This document shows positions 1 to 6,240 of a stretch of 18,136 nucleotides of DNA, piece after piece. The position numbers were made by a program, and so were the translations under genes. Below the pieces are notes generated by a model that was given only the letters and a program-made list of their open reading frames with translations, was not told where the DNA came from and did not search any database. Each line of letters starts with the position of its first letter. The first letter of the stretch is position 1. The stretch is from Xanthobacteraceae bacterium (lineage in GTDB: Bacteria; Pseudomonadota; Alphaproteobacteria; Rhizobiales; Xanthobacteraceae), in the NCBI GenBank assembly GCA_019746355.1, contig JAIESC010000115.1, forward strand, positions 1 to 18,136. The letters run 5' to 3'.

Positions 1-360
1 TCTGAGCCCTATGGAGTTCGAGCGGAAAGCTGGATTCGCTTAACTGCGTGTCATCCAAACCGGGTGCAGGCCAAATGCAAGAATTGGGCAGCACCAGTGG
101 ACAGTGCCGCGGTTTCTTTTTTTGCCAACAAGGTGCGCACACGCCATCTTGAATGTGGGTTTTTGATCGCAGCAAAAGGGATTACTGGAAATCAGATCGA
201 CCTAAACGCCGCGTACCAACATGTTGATCTTGCCTTTGTAATGGACAACATCCGTCTCTTGATTTTTGATCGCGGTGAACTTGAGCAGCTATCAGATACT
301 GTCCAATTTGCAAGACTGGCACAACACAAGATTGCTCAGATTATTTTGAGGGCGCGCTGA
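1..360 (+). CDS. Restriction-endonuclease-like protein, C-terminal fragment (5' end outside window)
   Basis: The frame is open from base 1 to the TGA at 358-360, so this is the last 119 or so residues of a longer gene; the internal GTG at 64 need not be a start. The visible segment has VQAKCKNW at codons 22-29, like the Q/E-x-K beta-strand of Mrr-type PD-(D/E)xK nucleases. It is followed by a F-x-x-K-V-R-x-R helix and a GFLIAAKGITG strand-turn, then a helix-rich tail ending in ARLAQHKIAQIILRAR. That order resembles the second half of restriction-endonuclease-like domains. I infer a DNA-cleaving or DNA-binding role, perhaps defence. Base composition is clearly poorer in GC than the genes that follow, which suggests transfer. 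The upstream catalytic acid lies outside the window. The family assignment rests on motif shape only. Confidence 0.5.
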   Translation, partial: SEPYGVRAESWIRLTACHPNRVQAKCKNWAAPVDSAAVSFFANKVRTRHLECGFLIAAKGITGNQIDLNAAYQHVDLAFVMDNIRLLIFDRGELEQLSDTVQFARLAQHKIAQIILRAR

Positions 361-429
361 AGACGTACTGCTATGCTCTTCCGTCCGGCCTCGACGCCGA
401 CCACCAAGAAAATTGCTCGGGAGGGACTC

Positions 430-1239
430 ATGAAACGCTTGTGCTCCGCCGCTGCGCTTGCCGCCGGAGTCGCTATGCTCGCCACGCCTGCCGCAGCGCA
501 GGGCACCGCCGAACGCCTCTATGTGATGGAATGCGGGCAGGGCGCGGTGCCGGACCTGTCGCGCTGGTCGCCCGGCGTGAACGTCGGCGTGAAAACGGAA
601 TACGTCACCAACTGCTATCTCGTGCGCCACGCCAAGGGCTGGCTGCTGTGGGAGACGGGCGCGGGCGACGATCTCATCAACGTCCCGGAAGGCCGCGGCA
701 GCTTCACGCGCTGGCGGCTCAAGCGCACGCTCGCGTCGCAGCTTGCCGAGATCGGCGTCAAGCCCGACGACATCGCCTTCATCGCCGCCTCGCACACCCA
801 CTTCGATCACATCGGCAACGTCAACCTGTTTCCGAAATCCATGCTGCTGATGCAGAAGGCCGAGTACCAGTGGCCGTTGCCCAAGGGCGGGCCGCGCTTC
901 AATCCGGCGCATCCGGTCACGCAGCTCGACGGCGACCATGACGTGTTCGGCGACGGCAGTGCGGTGCTGCTCGCGACGCCCGGCCATACGCCCGGGCATC
1001 AATCGTTTCTGCTGCGGCTGAAAAACACCGGGCCGATCGTGTTCACCGGTGACGCGGCGCATTTCCGGGAGAACTATGAGTTCCGCCGGGTGCCGTCGTT
1101 CAACACCAACCGCGAGCAGTCGCTGCAATCGATGGAGCGGATCGCGGCGATCGTGGCGAACACCAGGGCGCAGCTCTGGATCCACCACGACAAGCCGCAG
1201 GCCGACCAGCAGAAGAAGTCGCCGGCGTTCTACGATTGA
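430..1239 (+). CDS. Exported metallo-beta-lactamase-fold hydrolase, N-acyl-homoserine-lactonase-like
   Basis: A 269-residue protein. The ATG at 430 is chosen because GAGGGA lies just upstream and a signal peptide (MKRLCSAA...ATPAAAQ, cut near residue 24) starts there; an in-frame ATG at 373 would add 19 residues before the signal. The zinc motif HTHFDH is at residues 122-127 (His122, His124, Asp126, His127). The later ligands fit His186 in TPGHTPGH, Asp208 in FTGDAAH and His252/253 in LWIHHD. The family hydrolyses lactones and related esters; AiiA/AttM-type quorum-quenching lactonases share this motif order. An exported enzyme would act in the periplasm. Substrate is not readable from sequence. 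It converges on the rhodanese gene with a 6-base gap and no visible terminator. Confidence 0.85.
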   Translation: MKRLCSAAALAAGVAMLATPAAAQGTAERLYVMECGQGAVPDLSRWSPGVNVGVKTEYVTNCYLVRHAKGWLLWETGAGDDLINVPEGRGSFTRWRLKRTLASQLAEIGVKPDDIAFIAASHTHFDHIGNVNLFPKSMLLMQKAEYQWPLPKGGPRFNPAHPVTQLDGDHDVFGDGSAVLLATPGHTPGHQSFLLRLKNTGPIVFTGDAAHFRENYEFRRVPSFNTNREQSLQSMERIAAIVANTRAQLWIHHDKPQADQQKKSPAFYD

Positions 1240-1245
1240 CGGCGG

Positions 1246-1620
1246 CTATTTCTCCACCTCGATGCCGGCGCCGGCGAGGTCCTTGAAGCCGCCGCCGTTG
1301 AACACCTTGCTATAGCCCATGTCCTTGAGCGTCTTGCCGGCGAGCGCGGCGCGGCCGCCGCCGGCGCAATGCACGATCACGGTGAGGTCGTGCTTGAACG
1401 CTGGATTGTAGGTGGGCGACGTCGGGTCGGCGCGGCCTTCGAGCGAGCCGCGCGCCACGTGCACCGCGCAACACAGCTTGCCGGTCTGCGCCACCTCGGT
1501 GCCGTCGCGCACATCGACGATCAGCACATTGCCTGCGTCCAACATCTTCTTGGCCTCGTCCGGCTTGAGCCGCGGCACCACGGTGTCGGCGGCGGCGATC
1601 ATATCCTTGTAGGTCAACAT
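1246..1620 (-). CDS. Single-domain rhodanese-like sulfurtransferase
   Basis: A 124-residue protein. The ATG at 1620 is preferred over an in-frame start at 1653 because AGGGAG sits directly upstream of it. The N-terminal part carries LIVDVRDGTEV (residues 33-43), the usual rhodanese strand-turn, and the active-site loop is HCAGGGRAA with Cys85 as the presumed persulfide cysteine. FNGGGFKDL near the end matches the family's NxxGG-like closing motif. There is no signal peptide, so it should be cytoplasmic. It would transfer sulfane sulfur to cyanide or another thiophile; the physiological acceptor is unknown. An extra CC pair at residues 50-51 lies outside the active loop. The length is normal for single-domain rhodaneses. 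Confidence 0.88.
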   Translation of the reverse strand: MLTYKDMIAAADTVVPRLKPDEAKKMLDAGNVLIVDVRDGTEVAQTGKLCCAVHVARGSLEGRADPTSPTYNPAFKHDLTVIVHCAGGGRAALAGKTLKDMGYSKVFNGGGFKDLAGAGIEVEK

Positions 1621-1857
1621 CACAGGCTCCCTGTCGTTTGCGGGCGGCACCATAGCGCTTTCGTGACCTCGGAAGTCGAAAATTCGTGATGGCCGTCACA
1701 GCCGCATGACGCCGCTTCAGGCCTCTAGCGGGCGCATCCGCCGCGTCCGACCCGCCTGTCATCGCGGCTGAACCTTTCGCGGCCTCCTGCGACCAAGGGG
1801 GCCAATCCCCGATGCTTGGCGGGCCTCGGCTCGCGGTAACCGAACAAGAGGGACGAC

Positions 1858-3084
1858 ATGAGCCTAACTTTTTACGATACGCGGCTGTCGCCGTCATCGG
1901 CCAATACTTTTGGCCTGGATCGCGCTGTCGCCGCCGGCGCGCGGCCGCGGCTCAATTCCATCGACCTGCTGCGCGGCCTCGTGCTGATGGTGATGGCGCT
2001 CGACCACACCCGCGACTTCTTCGGCGCGAGCGCAATGAATCCGCGCGACGTCGCCGAGCCGGCGCTGTTCATGACGCGCTGGATCACGCATTTTTGTGCG
2101 CCGGTCTTCGTGCTGCTGGCCGGCGTGTCGGCCTGGCTCTACGGCGCGCGCGGCCGCACCACCGGCGAGCTGTCGCGCTTCCTGCTCACCCGCGGTTTCT
2201 GGCTGATCGCGATCGAATTCACGGTCGTCCGCTTCGGCTGGATGTTCGCGTTCAATCTCGACTACTTCATCATGCAGGTGATCTTCGCCATCGGCGCGTC
2301 GATGGTGGTGCTCGCCGGCCTCGTGCATCTGCCGCGCTGGGCGATCGCGACGATCGGTGTCGGCCTGATCGCCGGCCACAACCTGCTCGATGGCATCAAG
2401 GCCGAAGACCTCGACGCGCTCGGCTGGGCGTGGAATATCCTGCACGTGCCGGCGCTGCTGGTCTCCAACGAGGGCACGCGGCTCTTCGCGCTGTATCCTC
2501 TCATTCCGTGGATCGGCGTGATAGCGGCGGGCTACGCGCTCGGCCCGCTGTTCAAAGCGGAGCGGAAGGTGCGCGTGTCGTGGCTTGTGCTGCTCGGCGT
2601 CGCGGTGACCGCGGGCTTCGTCATCATCCGCTCCACCAATCTCTACGGCGATCCGCAGCCGTGGGTCGCGCATGACACCGCGCTCGCGACCGCGCTCTCG
2701 TTCGTCAACACCGAGAAGTATCCGCCGTCGCTGCTCTACCTGATGATGACGCTTGGCCCGGGTCTGCTGCTGCTTGCGGCGTTCGAGACCGCGCGCGGGC
2801 GCGTCGTCGATACCATCGTCACCTTTGGCCGCGTGCCGTTCGCCTACTATATCGCGCACATCTACCTGATCCACGCCCTGGCGATTGCGTATGCCTGGTC
2901 GATCGGCATCGATACCGCCTGGCTGATGGGCGTCTTCCCGCCGGAGAAGCCCGCCGGTTACGGGCTCAGCCTCGCCGGCGTCTATGCGGTCTGGCTGCTG
3001 GTCCTCGTCGCGCTCTATCCGTTGTGCCGCTGGTTTGCGGCGTTGAAGCAGCGCCGCAACGACTGGTGGCTGAGCTACCTATAA
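1858..3084 (+). CDS. DUF1624 / heparan-alpha-glucosaminide N-acetyltransferase-like membrane protein
   Basis: A 408-residue integral membrane protein with GAGGGA before the ATG. After a short cytoplasmic start, the segment RLNSIDLLRGLVLMVMALDH (about residues 36-55) is the hallmark opening of the DUF1624/HGSNAT catalytic family, in which the Asp-His region lies close to the first membrane span. Roughly nine or ten hydrophobic spans follow, ending in a basic tail with QRRNDWWLSYL. The family is related to acyltransferases that move acetyl groups across membranes, but bacterial members are largely uncharacterised and I cannot name a substrate. The gene is isolated: a 237-base gap separates it from the divergent rhodanese and 82 bases from the next gene. 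Confidence 0.85.
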   Translation: MSLTFYDTRLSPSSANTFGLDRAVAAGARPRLNSIDLLRGLVLMVMALDHTRDFFGASAMNPRDVAEPALFMTRWITHFCAPVFVLLAGVSAWLYGARGRTTGELSRFLLTRGFWLIAIEFTVVRFGWMFAFNLDYFIMQVIFAIGASMVVLAGLVHLPRWAIATIGVGLIAGHNLLDGIKAEDLDALGWAWNILHVPALLVSNEGTRLFALYPLIPWIGVIAAGYALGPLFKAERKVRVSWLVLLGVAVTAGFVIIRSTNLYGDPQPWVAHDTALATALSFVNTEKYPPSLLYLMMTLGPGLLLLAAFETARGRVVDTIVTFGRVPFAYYIAHIYLIHALAIAYAWSIGIDTAWLMGVFPPEKPAGYGLSLAGVYAVWLLVLVALYPLCRWFAALKQRRNDWWLSYL

Positions 3085-3133
3085 CGCGATGCTCGCTAGC
3101 AATTGATGGGGCGTGCACGCCCGCCTGCGCTAA

Positions 3134-3160
3134 GCTCCCTGCGGCCATCACGCAGGGAGC
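3134..3160 (+). promoter_or_regulatory. Perfect 10-bp hairpin covering the ribosome binding site
   Basis: GCTCCCTGCG at 3134-3143 is exactly complementary to CGCAGGGAGC at 3151-3160, with a 7-base loop. The 3' arm contains AGGGAG (3154-3159), which is the Shine-Dalgarno sequence of the ATG at 3167. In RNA the ribosome binding site would be paired, so translation of the hydrolase-OsmC gene could be controlled by structure, protein or temperature. A terminator for the preceding gene is an alternative, but no T-run follows. Confidence 0.6.
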
Positions 3161-3166
3161 CTAGCC

Positions 3167-4390
3167 ATGCCCGCCGAGCGGTTCGATTTCCCCAATGCCA
3201 AGGGCGAGAAGCTCGCCGCCGTGCTCGACCTGCCGGATGGCGCCCCCCGCGCCTATGCGCTATTCGCGCACTGCTTCACCTGCGGCAAGAACGTGGTGGC
3301 GGCAAAGCGGATCGCGGATGCGCTCACGGCGCTCGGCATAGCGGTGTTGCGGTTTGACTTTACCGGCATCGGTTCGAGCGAGGGCGAATTCTCCAACACG
3401 ACGTTTTCATCCAATGTCGACGATCTCGTCGCCGCCGCCGATCACCTGCGCAAGATGCGGCAGGCGCCGGCGCTCCTGATCGGCCACAGCCTCGGCGGCG
3501 CCGCGGTGCTGGCGGCAGCGTCGTCGATCGCGGAGGCGAGGGCAGTGGTGACCATTGCCGCGCCGTTCGATCCGGCGCATGTCGCGCATCTGTTCAAGGA
3601 CAAGCTCGACGCTATCGGCACGGACGGTGAGGTCGAGGTCGCGCTCGCCGGCCGTCCGTTCCGCATTCGCCGTGAGTTCCTGGACGATGTCGCGCAGCAC
3701 AAGCTCACCGACCACATCGGCAAGCTACACAAGGCGCTCCTGATTTTCCACGCGCCGACCGACGATACGGTCGGCATCGAGAACGCCTCGCAGATCTTCG
3801 CCGCCGCGAAACATCCCAAGAGCTTCATCTCGCTCGCCGGCGCCGATCATCTGCTGACCATGCGCAGCGATGCGGTCTATGTTGCCAACGTGCTGGCGGC
3901 CTGGGCCGAGCGCTATATCGACGTGGCGCCGATGACGGCCGCGAGCGAGGCGCCGCTGCGCGCAGTCGTGGTGACCGAGACCGGCGGCGGAAAATTCCAG
4001 CAGAGCGTCGTGATCGGCCGGCACCGCCTGACCGCCGACGAACCGTTGGCGGCCGGCGGCCTCGATTCAGGGCCGGGTCCTTACGACTTGCTGCTGTCGG
4101 CGCTCGGCGCCTGCACGTCGATGACGATGCGGCTCTATGCCGACCACAAGAAGCTGCCGCTCGAACGCGTGTCGGTGACGCTCTCGTACGCCAAGATCCA
4201 CGCGCAGGATTGCGAGGAGTGCGAAACCAAAGAAGGCAAGATCGATCGCATCGATCGCTTGATCACGATGACTGGGGATCTCAGCGATGAGCAGCGCGCG
4301 CGGCTGCTCGAGATCGCCGACAAGTGCCCCGTGCATCGGACGCTGCATTCGGAGGTAAATATCCGTACGACGGAGGGGCGTCCGGACTAA
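3167..4390 (+). CDS. Bifunctional alpha/beta-hydrolase and OsmC-family protein
   Basis: A 407-residue fusion. Residues 1-250 are an alpha/beta hydrolase: nucleophile elbow GHSLGG with Ser108, probable acid Asp199 or 200 in HAPTDDTV, and His228 in GADHLL. Residues 260-400 are an OsmC domain with the redox cysteines Cys316 (ALGACTS) and Cys387 (DKCPVH), the pair that reduces organic hydroperoxides in OsmC/Ohr proteins. The fusion is a known bacterial architecture; it may first hydrolyse an acyl ester or peroxyester and then reduce the peroxide, though that link is inference. There is no signal peptide. Translation may be gated by the hairpin just upstream. It converges on the DUF6894 gene with only two bases between. 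Confidence 0.92.
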   Translation: MPAERFDFPNAKGEKLAAVLDLPDGAPRAYALFAHCFTCGKNVVAAKRIADALTALGIAVLRFDFTGIGSSEGEFSNTTFSSNVDDLVAAADHLRKMRQAPALLIGHSLGGAAVLAAASSIAEARAVVTIAAPFDPAHVAHLFKDKLDAIGTDGEVEVALAGRPFRIRREFLDDVAQHKLTDHIGKLHKALLIFHAPTDDTVGIENASQIFAAAKHPKSFISLAGADHLLTMRSDAVYVANVLAAWAERYIDVAPMTAASEAPLRAVVVTETGGGKFQQSVVIGRHRLTADEPLAAGGLDSGPGPYDLLLSALGACTSMTMRLYADHKKLPLERVSVTLSYAKIHAQDCEECETKEGKIDRIDRLITMTGDLSDEQRARLLEIADKCPVHRTLHSEVNIRTTEGRPD

Positions 4391-4392
4391 CG

Positions 4393-4632
4393 CTAGGGCA
4401 CCGGCTCGTCCGGCACCGCATCGAACGGCACGGTGTCGACCTCCTTGCCATGCTGGTCCATGATTCGGACGAACCAGCCCTCCCACTTGTGATCCGGCAG
4501 AGTCTTCTGGCTCTTGAGATCGCGCGCAAACTTCACGGCCTCTTCGCGCGCGGCGGCGTTGCCGAGCAGGTCGATGCCCTCATGTGGATTGAGCTCGTTG
4601 GTGCCGTCGGTCAGGCGAAAGAAATAGCGCAT
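4393..4632 (-). CDS. Small DUF6894-family protein
   Basis: A 79-residue protein with a GGAG ribosome binding site before the ATG. The pattern MRYFFRLTDG, then HEGIDLLGNAAAREEAVKFARDL, then WFVRIMDQHGKEVDTVPFDAV is the typical DUF6894 layout of an N-terminal strand, an Ala-rich helix and two closing strands. These small proteins are abundant in Bradyrhizobium and relatives, often in several copies per genome; their function is not known. The protein is cytoplasmic, with no membrane segment. The convergent neighbour ends two bases away. Confidence 0.8.
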   Translation of the reverse strand: MRYFFRLTDGTNELNPHEGIDLLGNAAAREEAVKFARDLKSQKTLPDHKWEGWFVRIMDQHGKEVDTVPFDAVPDEPVP

Positions 4633-4740
4633 GTGACGCTCCTGTCGTCGTGCAGAGGCTGCAACGCCGATGGCGGCGTTGCTGTTTCGCGGGGGCTAAA
4701 CGCGGCGAAATCGCGGTGATTTTGCGCCAAATGCCTCGCT

Positions 4741-4768
4741 TTGACATTCGGGGAATCACCCTTACATT
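4741..4768 (+). promoter_or_regulatory. Housekeeping sigma-70-type promoter for the short 4.8-kb transcript
   Basis: A perfect -35 box TTGACA lies at 4741-4746, followed after 16 bases by TACATT (4763-4768), a 4-of-6 match to the -10 consensus. Transcription would begin near 4775, giving a leader of about 30 bases before the GTG at 4804. It is divergent from the DUF6894 gene. Confidence 0.6.
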
Positions 4769-4803
4769 GGGGCTGTCGTTAACAACCGAAAGGAGGTGAT
4801 CCA

Positions 4804-4872
4804 GTGTCTCATTGTCTATCGCCGCGGTCGCCGGCAAGCTGGATCCTCGGTTATCACGAGGTTTCCGTTTGA
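4804..4872 (+). CDS. Candidate 22-residue small protein with full-length Shine-Dalgarno
   Basis: A GTG start at 4804 opens a 22-codon frame ending in TGA at 4870-4872; the peptide begins MSHCLSPRSP and ends GYHEVSV. Upstream, AAAGGAGGTGATCCAG (4789-4804) is complementary to about the last 16 bases of 16S rRNA, and AGGAGG sits 7 bases before the GTG, ideal spacing. The stop codon lies inside the first hairpin of the downstream structure. There is no signal peptide or membrane segment; it has one cysteine and one tryptophan. A second in-frame stop follows eight codons later. A longer overlapping frame starting inside the Shine-Dalgarno at 4796 is less likely because it reads through the terminator. 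Function is unknown. Confidence 0.5.
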   Translation: MSHCLSPRSPASWILGYHEVSV

Positions 4873-4925
4873 CGCTTGGCGTCACCTCAGACTGAATGAG
4901 GGGCCGGACCACGGCCTGACAATGG

Positions 4926-4951
4926 AAGGGTCGTCCGCAAGGGCGACCCTT
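4926..4951 (+). terminator. Rho-independent-type terminator hairpin with GCAA tetraloop
   Basis: An 11-bp stem (4926-4936 with 4941-4951, one T-G wobble) is closed by the GNRA loop GCAA and followed by CTCATGTTC, a weak T-rich run. It ends the short plus-strand transcript. Because the stem has A's before it and T's after it, it may also act on the minus-strand lytic transglycosylase gene that ends at 4987. Confidence 0.65.
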
Positions 4952-4986
4952 CTCATGTTCGCGGCCACCCGATTTTCAGGGGCCGC

Positions 4987-5868
4987 CTAGCCTTTCGTCG
5001 TGCGGCCCTGGCGCAGCACCAGGCAGGCGCCGCCGGTCTTGCGGATGCGCGAGCAGAGCGCGTTCGCTTCCGCCCGCGTGTCGGTGCCGATGCGGATCTG
5101 GTAGAACGGCCGCGTGCCGCGGCTGCGCAACAGCGAGCTTGAGACGATCGGATCGTGGTCGTCGGCCATGCCGCCGAAGCGCTTGACCATCCGCGCATAA
5201 GCTTCGAGCGCGTTGTCACGCGAGAATCCCGCCGCCAGTTGCACGCCCCAAGGTCGCGCCGCGCCGGCTACGATGCGCTGCTCGAGCGCCGCGATGTAGG
5301 GCGTCGGCTCCGCTCTCAGCAACGCCATCATCTCGCCGCAGCCGATGTCCCGAGCGGGCGAGCTGTCCGCCAATCCGATCCAGTCATCGACCGTGCGACC
5401 GGTGATGGCGATGACGTAGTCGCGCGTCTCCTGCGGCATGCCGCTGGCGCCGTGGAGCCAGTCCTGAACGCGTCGCGGCCCGGCATTGTAGGCGGCGGCA
5501 GCGAGGCCGAGATTGCCGAAGCGTCGGCGCAGTTCCTGCAGGAACTCGGCCGACTTCGGCAGCGCCTGCACCGGATCGAACGGATCGAGCAGCTGCCGCT
5601 CGGCCGCGGTGCCCGGCATGAATTGCGCGATGCCCTGCGCGCGCTCGCCACTGCGCGTGCGCGGGCCGATGGCACCGGCGCGGAAGCGGCTCTCGCGCCA
5701 GATCAGCCGCGTGAAGAATTCGAGCGGCAACTCGTAGGTGCGCGCCGCCGATTCCAGCATCAGGCAGATCGAGGTTTGCGTGGCGTCGGGGCTGGTCTCG
5801 GCGCGCACCGCTGCCGGCGCCACCCACGCCAATACGAGACCCGCAATGGCGAAGCGTCGCATGCCCAT
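4987..5868 (-). CDS. Lytic transglycosylase (SLT domain) with C-terminal SPOR-like domain
   Basis: A 293-residue exported protein. The ATG at 5868 is used; a TTG at 5871 would add one residue and is equally possible given GAGAGA about 9 bases before it. The signal peptide is residues 1-24 (cut after VRA). The SLT domain spans about 35-165, with catalytic Glu59 in WRESRF, GIAQFMPGTA (79-88) and AYNAGP (126-131), all typical of Slt70/MltC-like goose-type transglycosylases that cut peptidoglycan to 1,6-anhydromuropeptides. Residues about 206-287 (WGVQLAAGF... FYQIRIG... GGACLVLR) look like a SPOR domain, which binds denuded glycans at septa. That points to a role in cell division or septal remodelling. 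It ends the minus-strand run 7470 to 4987. Confidence 0.85.
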   Translation of the reverse strand: MGMRRFAIAGLVLAWVAPAAVRAETSPDATQTSICLMLESAARTYELPLEFFTRLIWRESRFRAGAIGPRTRSGERAQGIAQFMPGTAAERQLLDPFDPVQALPKSAEFLQELRRRFGNLGLAAAAYNAGPRRVQDWLHGASGMPQETRDYVIAITGRTVDDWIGLADSSPARDIGCGEMMALLRAEPTPYIAALEQRIVAGAARPWGVQLAAGFSRDNALEAYARMVKRFGGMADDHDPIVSSSLLRSRGTRPFYQIRIGTDTRAEANALCSRIRKTGGACLVLRQGRTTKG

Positions 5869-5892
5869 CAAAGATGCGGTTCTCTCGCACAG

Positions 5893-6162
5893 TCACCGGC
5901 GCTTACCGGGACTCTCGGGAACGTGGCCATAGCTTTGAAGCAATTTTCGGCACGCCTGGCTGAGCTTGACCTCGTTTTCCTGGAGGCAGGATAGAATGAT
6001 CTTGTCCTCCCCCTTTGCCAGGTCGCGGCAGGTCCGGCTGATGTCACCGCGACACTGCCGCGGCCAGTGCGACAACGCCTGCTCCGCCGATGCGGGCGTC
6101 ACAAGCGCAAGCGGGACTGCTGCGAGAAGTGCGGCGCTGATGCTGATGGGAATGCGATACAT
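5893..6162 (-). CDS. Small secreted cysteine-rich-repeat protein
   Basis: An 89-residue protein taken from the ATG at 6162, where a clear signal peptide (MYRIPISIS... TPASA, cut near residue 26) begins; an upstream in-frame ATG at 6216 would put 18 residues ahead of it. No strong ribosome binding site is visible for either. The mature part has Cys37, Cys45, Cys59 and Cys71 in an arrangement (C-x7-C-x13-C-x11-C) with ILSCLQENEVKLSQAC, like the cysteine-rich repeat first seen in Golgi proteins and common as single copies in rhizobial secreted proteins. Two disulfides in the periplasm are likely. The role is unknown. It lies 24 bases before the transglycosylase start and may share its transcript. 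Confidence 0.72.
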   Translation of the reverse strand: MYRIPISISAALLAAVPLALVTPASAEQALSHWPRQCRGDISRTCRDLAKGEDKIILSCLQENEVKLSQACRKLLQSYGHVPESPGKRR

Positions 6163-6240
6163 GCCGGGGCCGCACGAGAGGGATTCGTTTGATTCCCAAT
6201 CGCCTGGGCGGCGCAAAGGTTCCTGCCGGGCGCTGCTTGG

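Larger units (their letters stand above)
4776..4955 (+). ncRNA. Predicted short structured transcript carrying a 22-codon ORF
   Basis: The unit runs from the predicted start after the -10 box to a terminator hairpin. After the small ORF the RNA would fold into consecutive stems: 4870-4875 with 4879-4884 (6 bp, loop TTG), 4885-4889 with 4897-4901 (5 bp), 4902-4906 with 4912-4916 (5 bp), then the terminator at 4926-4951. This density of perfect stems is unlike the surrounding intergenic DNA. It could be a dual-function small RNA or a short mRNA with a stabilised 3' end. I do not recognise an established RNA family. Confidence 0.45.

Noticed and set aside
292..1188. A 298-codon minus-strand open frame
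   Set aside because: It overlaps the metallo-hydrolase gene, which has a complete zinc motif, and runs across the end of the left-edge gene.
1894..2874. A 326-codon minus-strand open frame
   Set aside because: Antisense of the DUF1624 gene, with biased Arg/Glu/His composition and no motifs.
4789..4804. Antisense remnant of the 16S rRNA 3' end
   Set aside because: Complementarity stops abruptly after AAAGGAGGTGATCCAG; the following bases do not continue into 16S sequence, and the position before a GTG fits a Shine-Dalgarno.
4796..4990. A 64-codon frame starting with the GTG inside the Shine-Dalgarno
   Set aside because: It would start within the ribosome binding site itself and read through a strong terminator hairpin.
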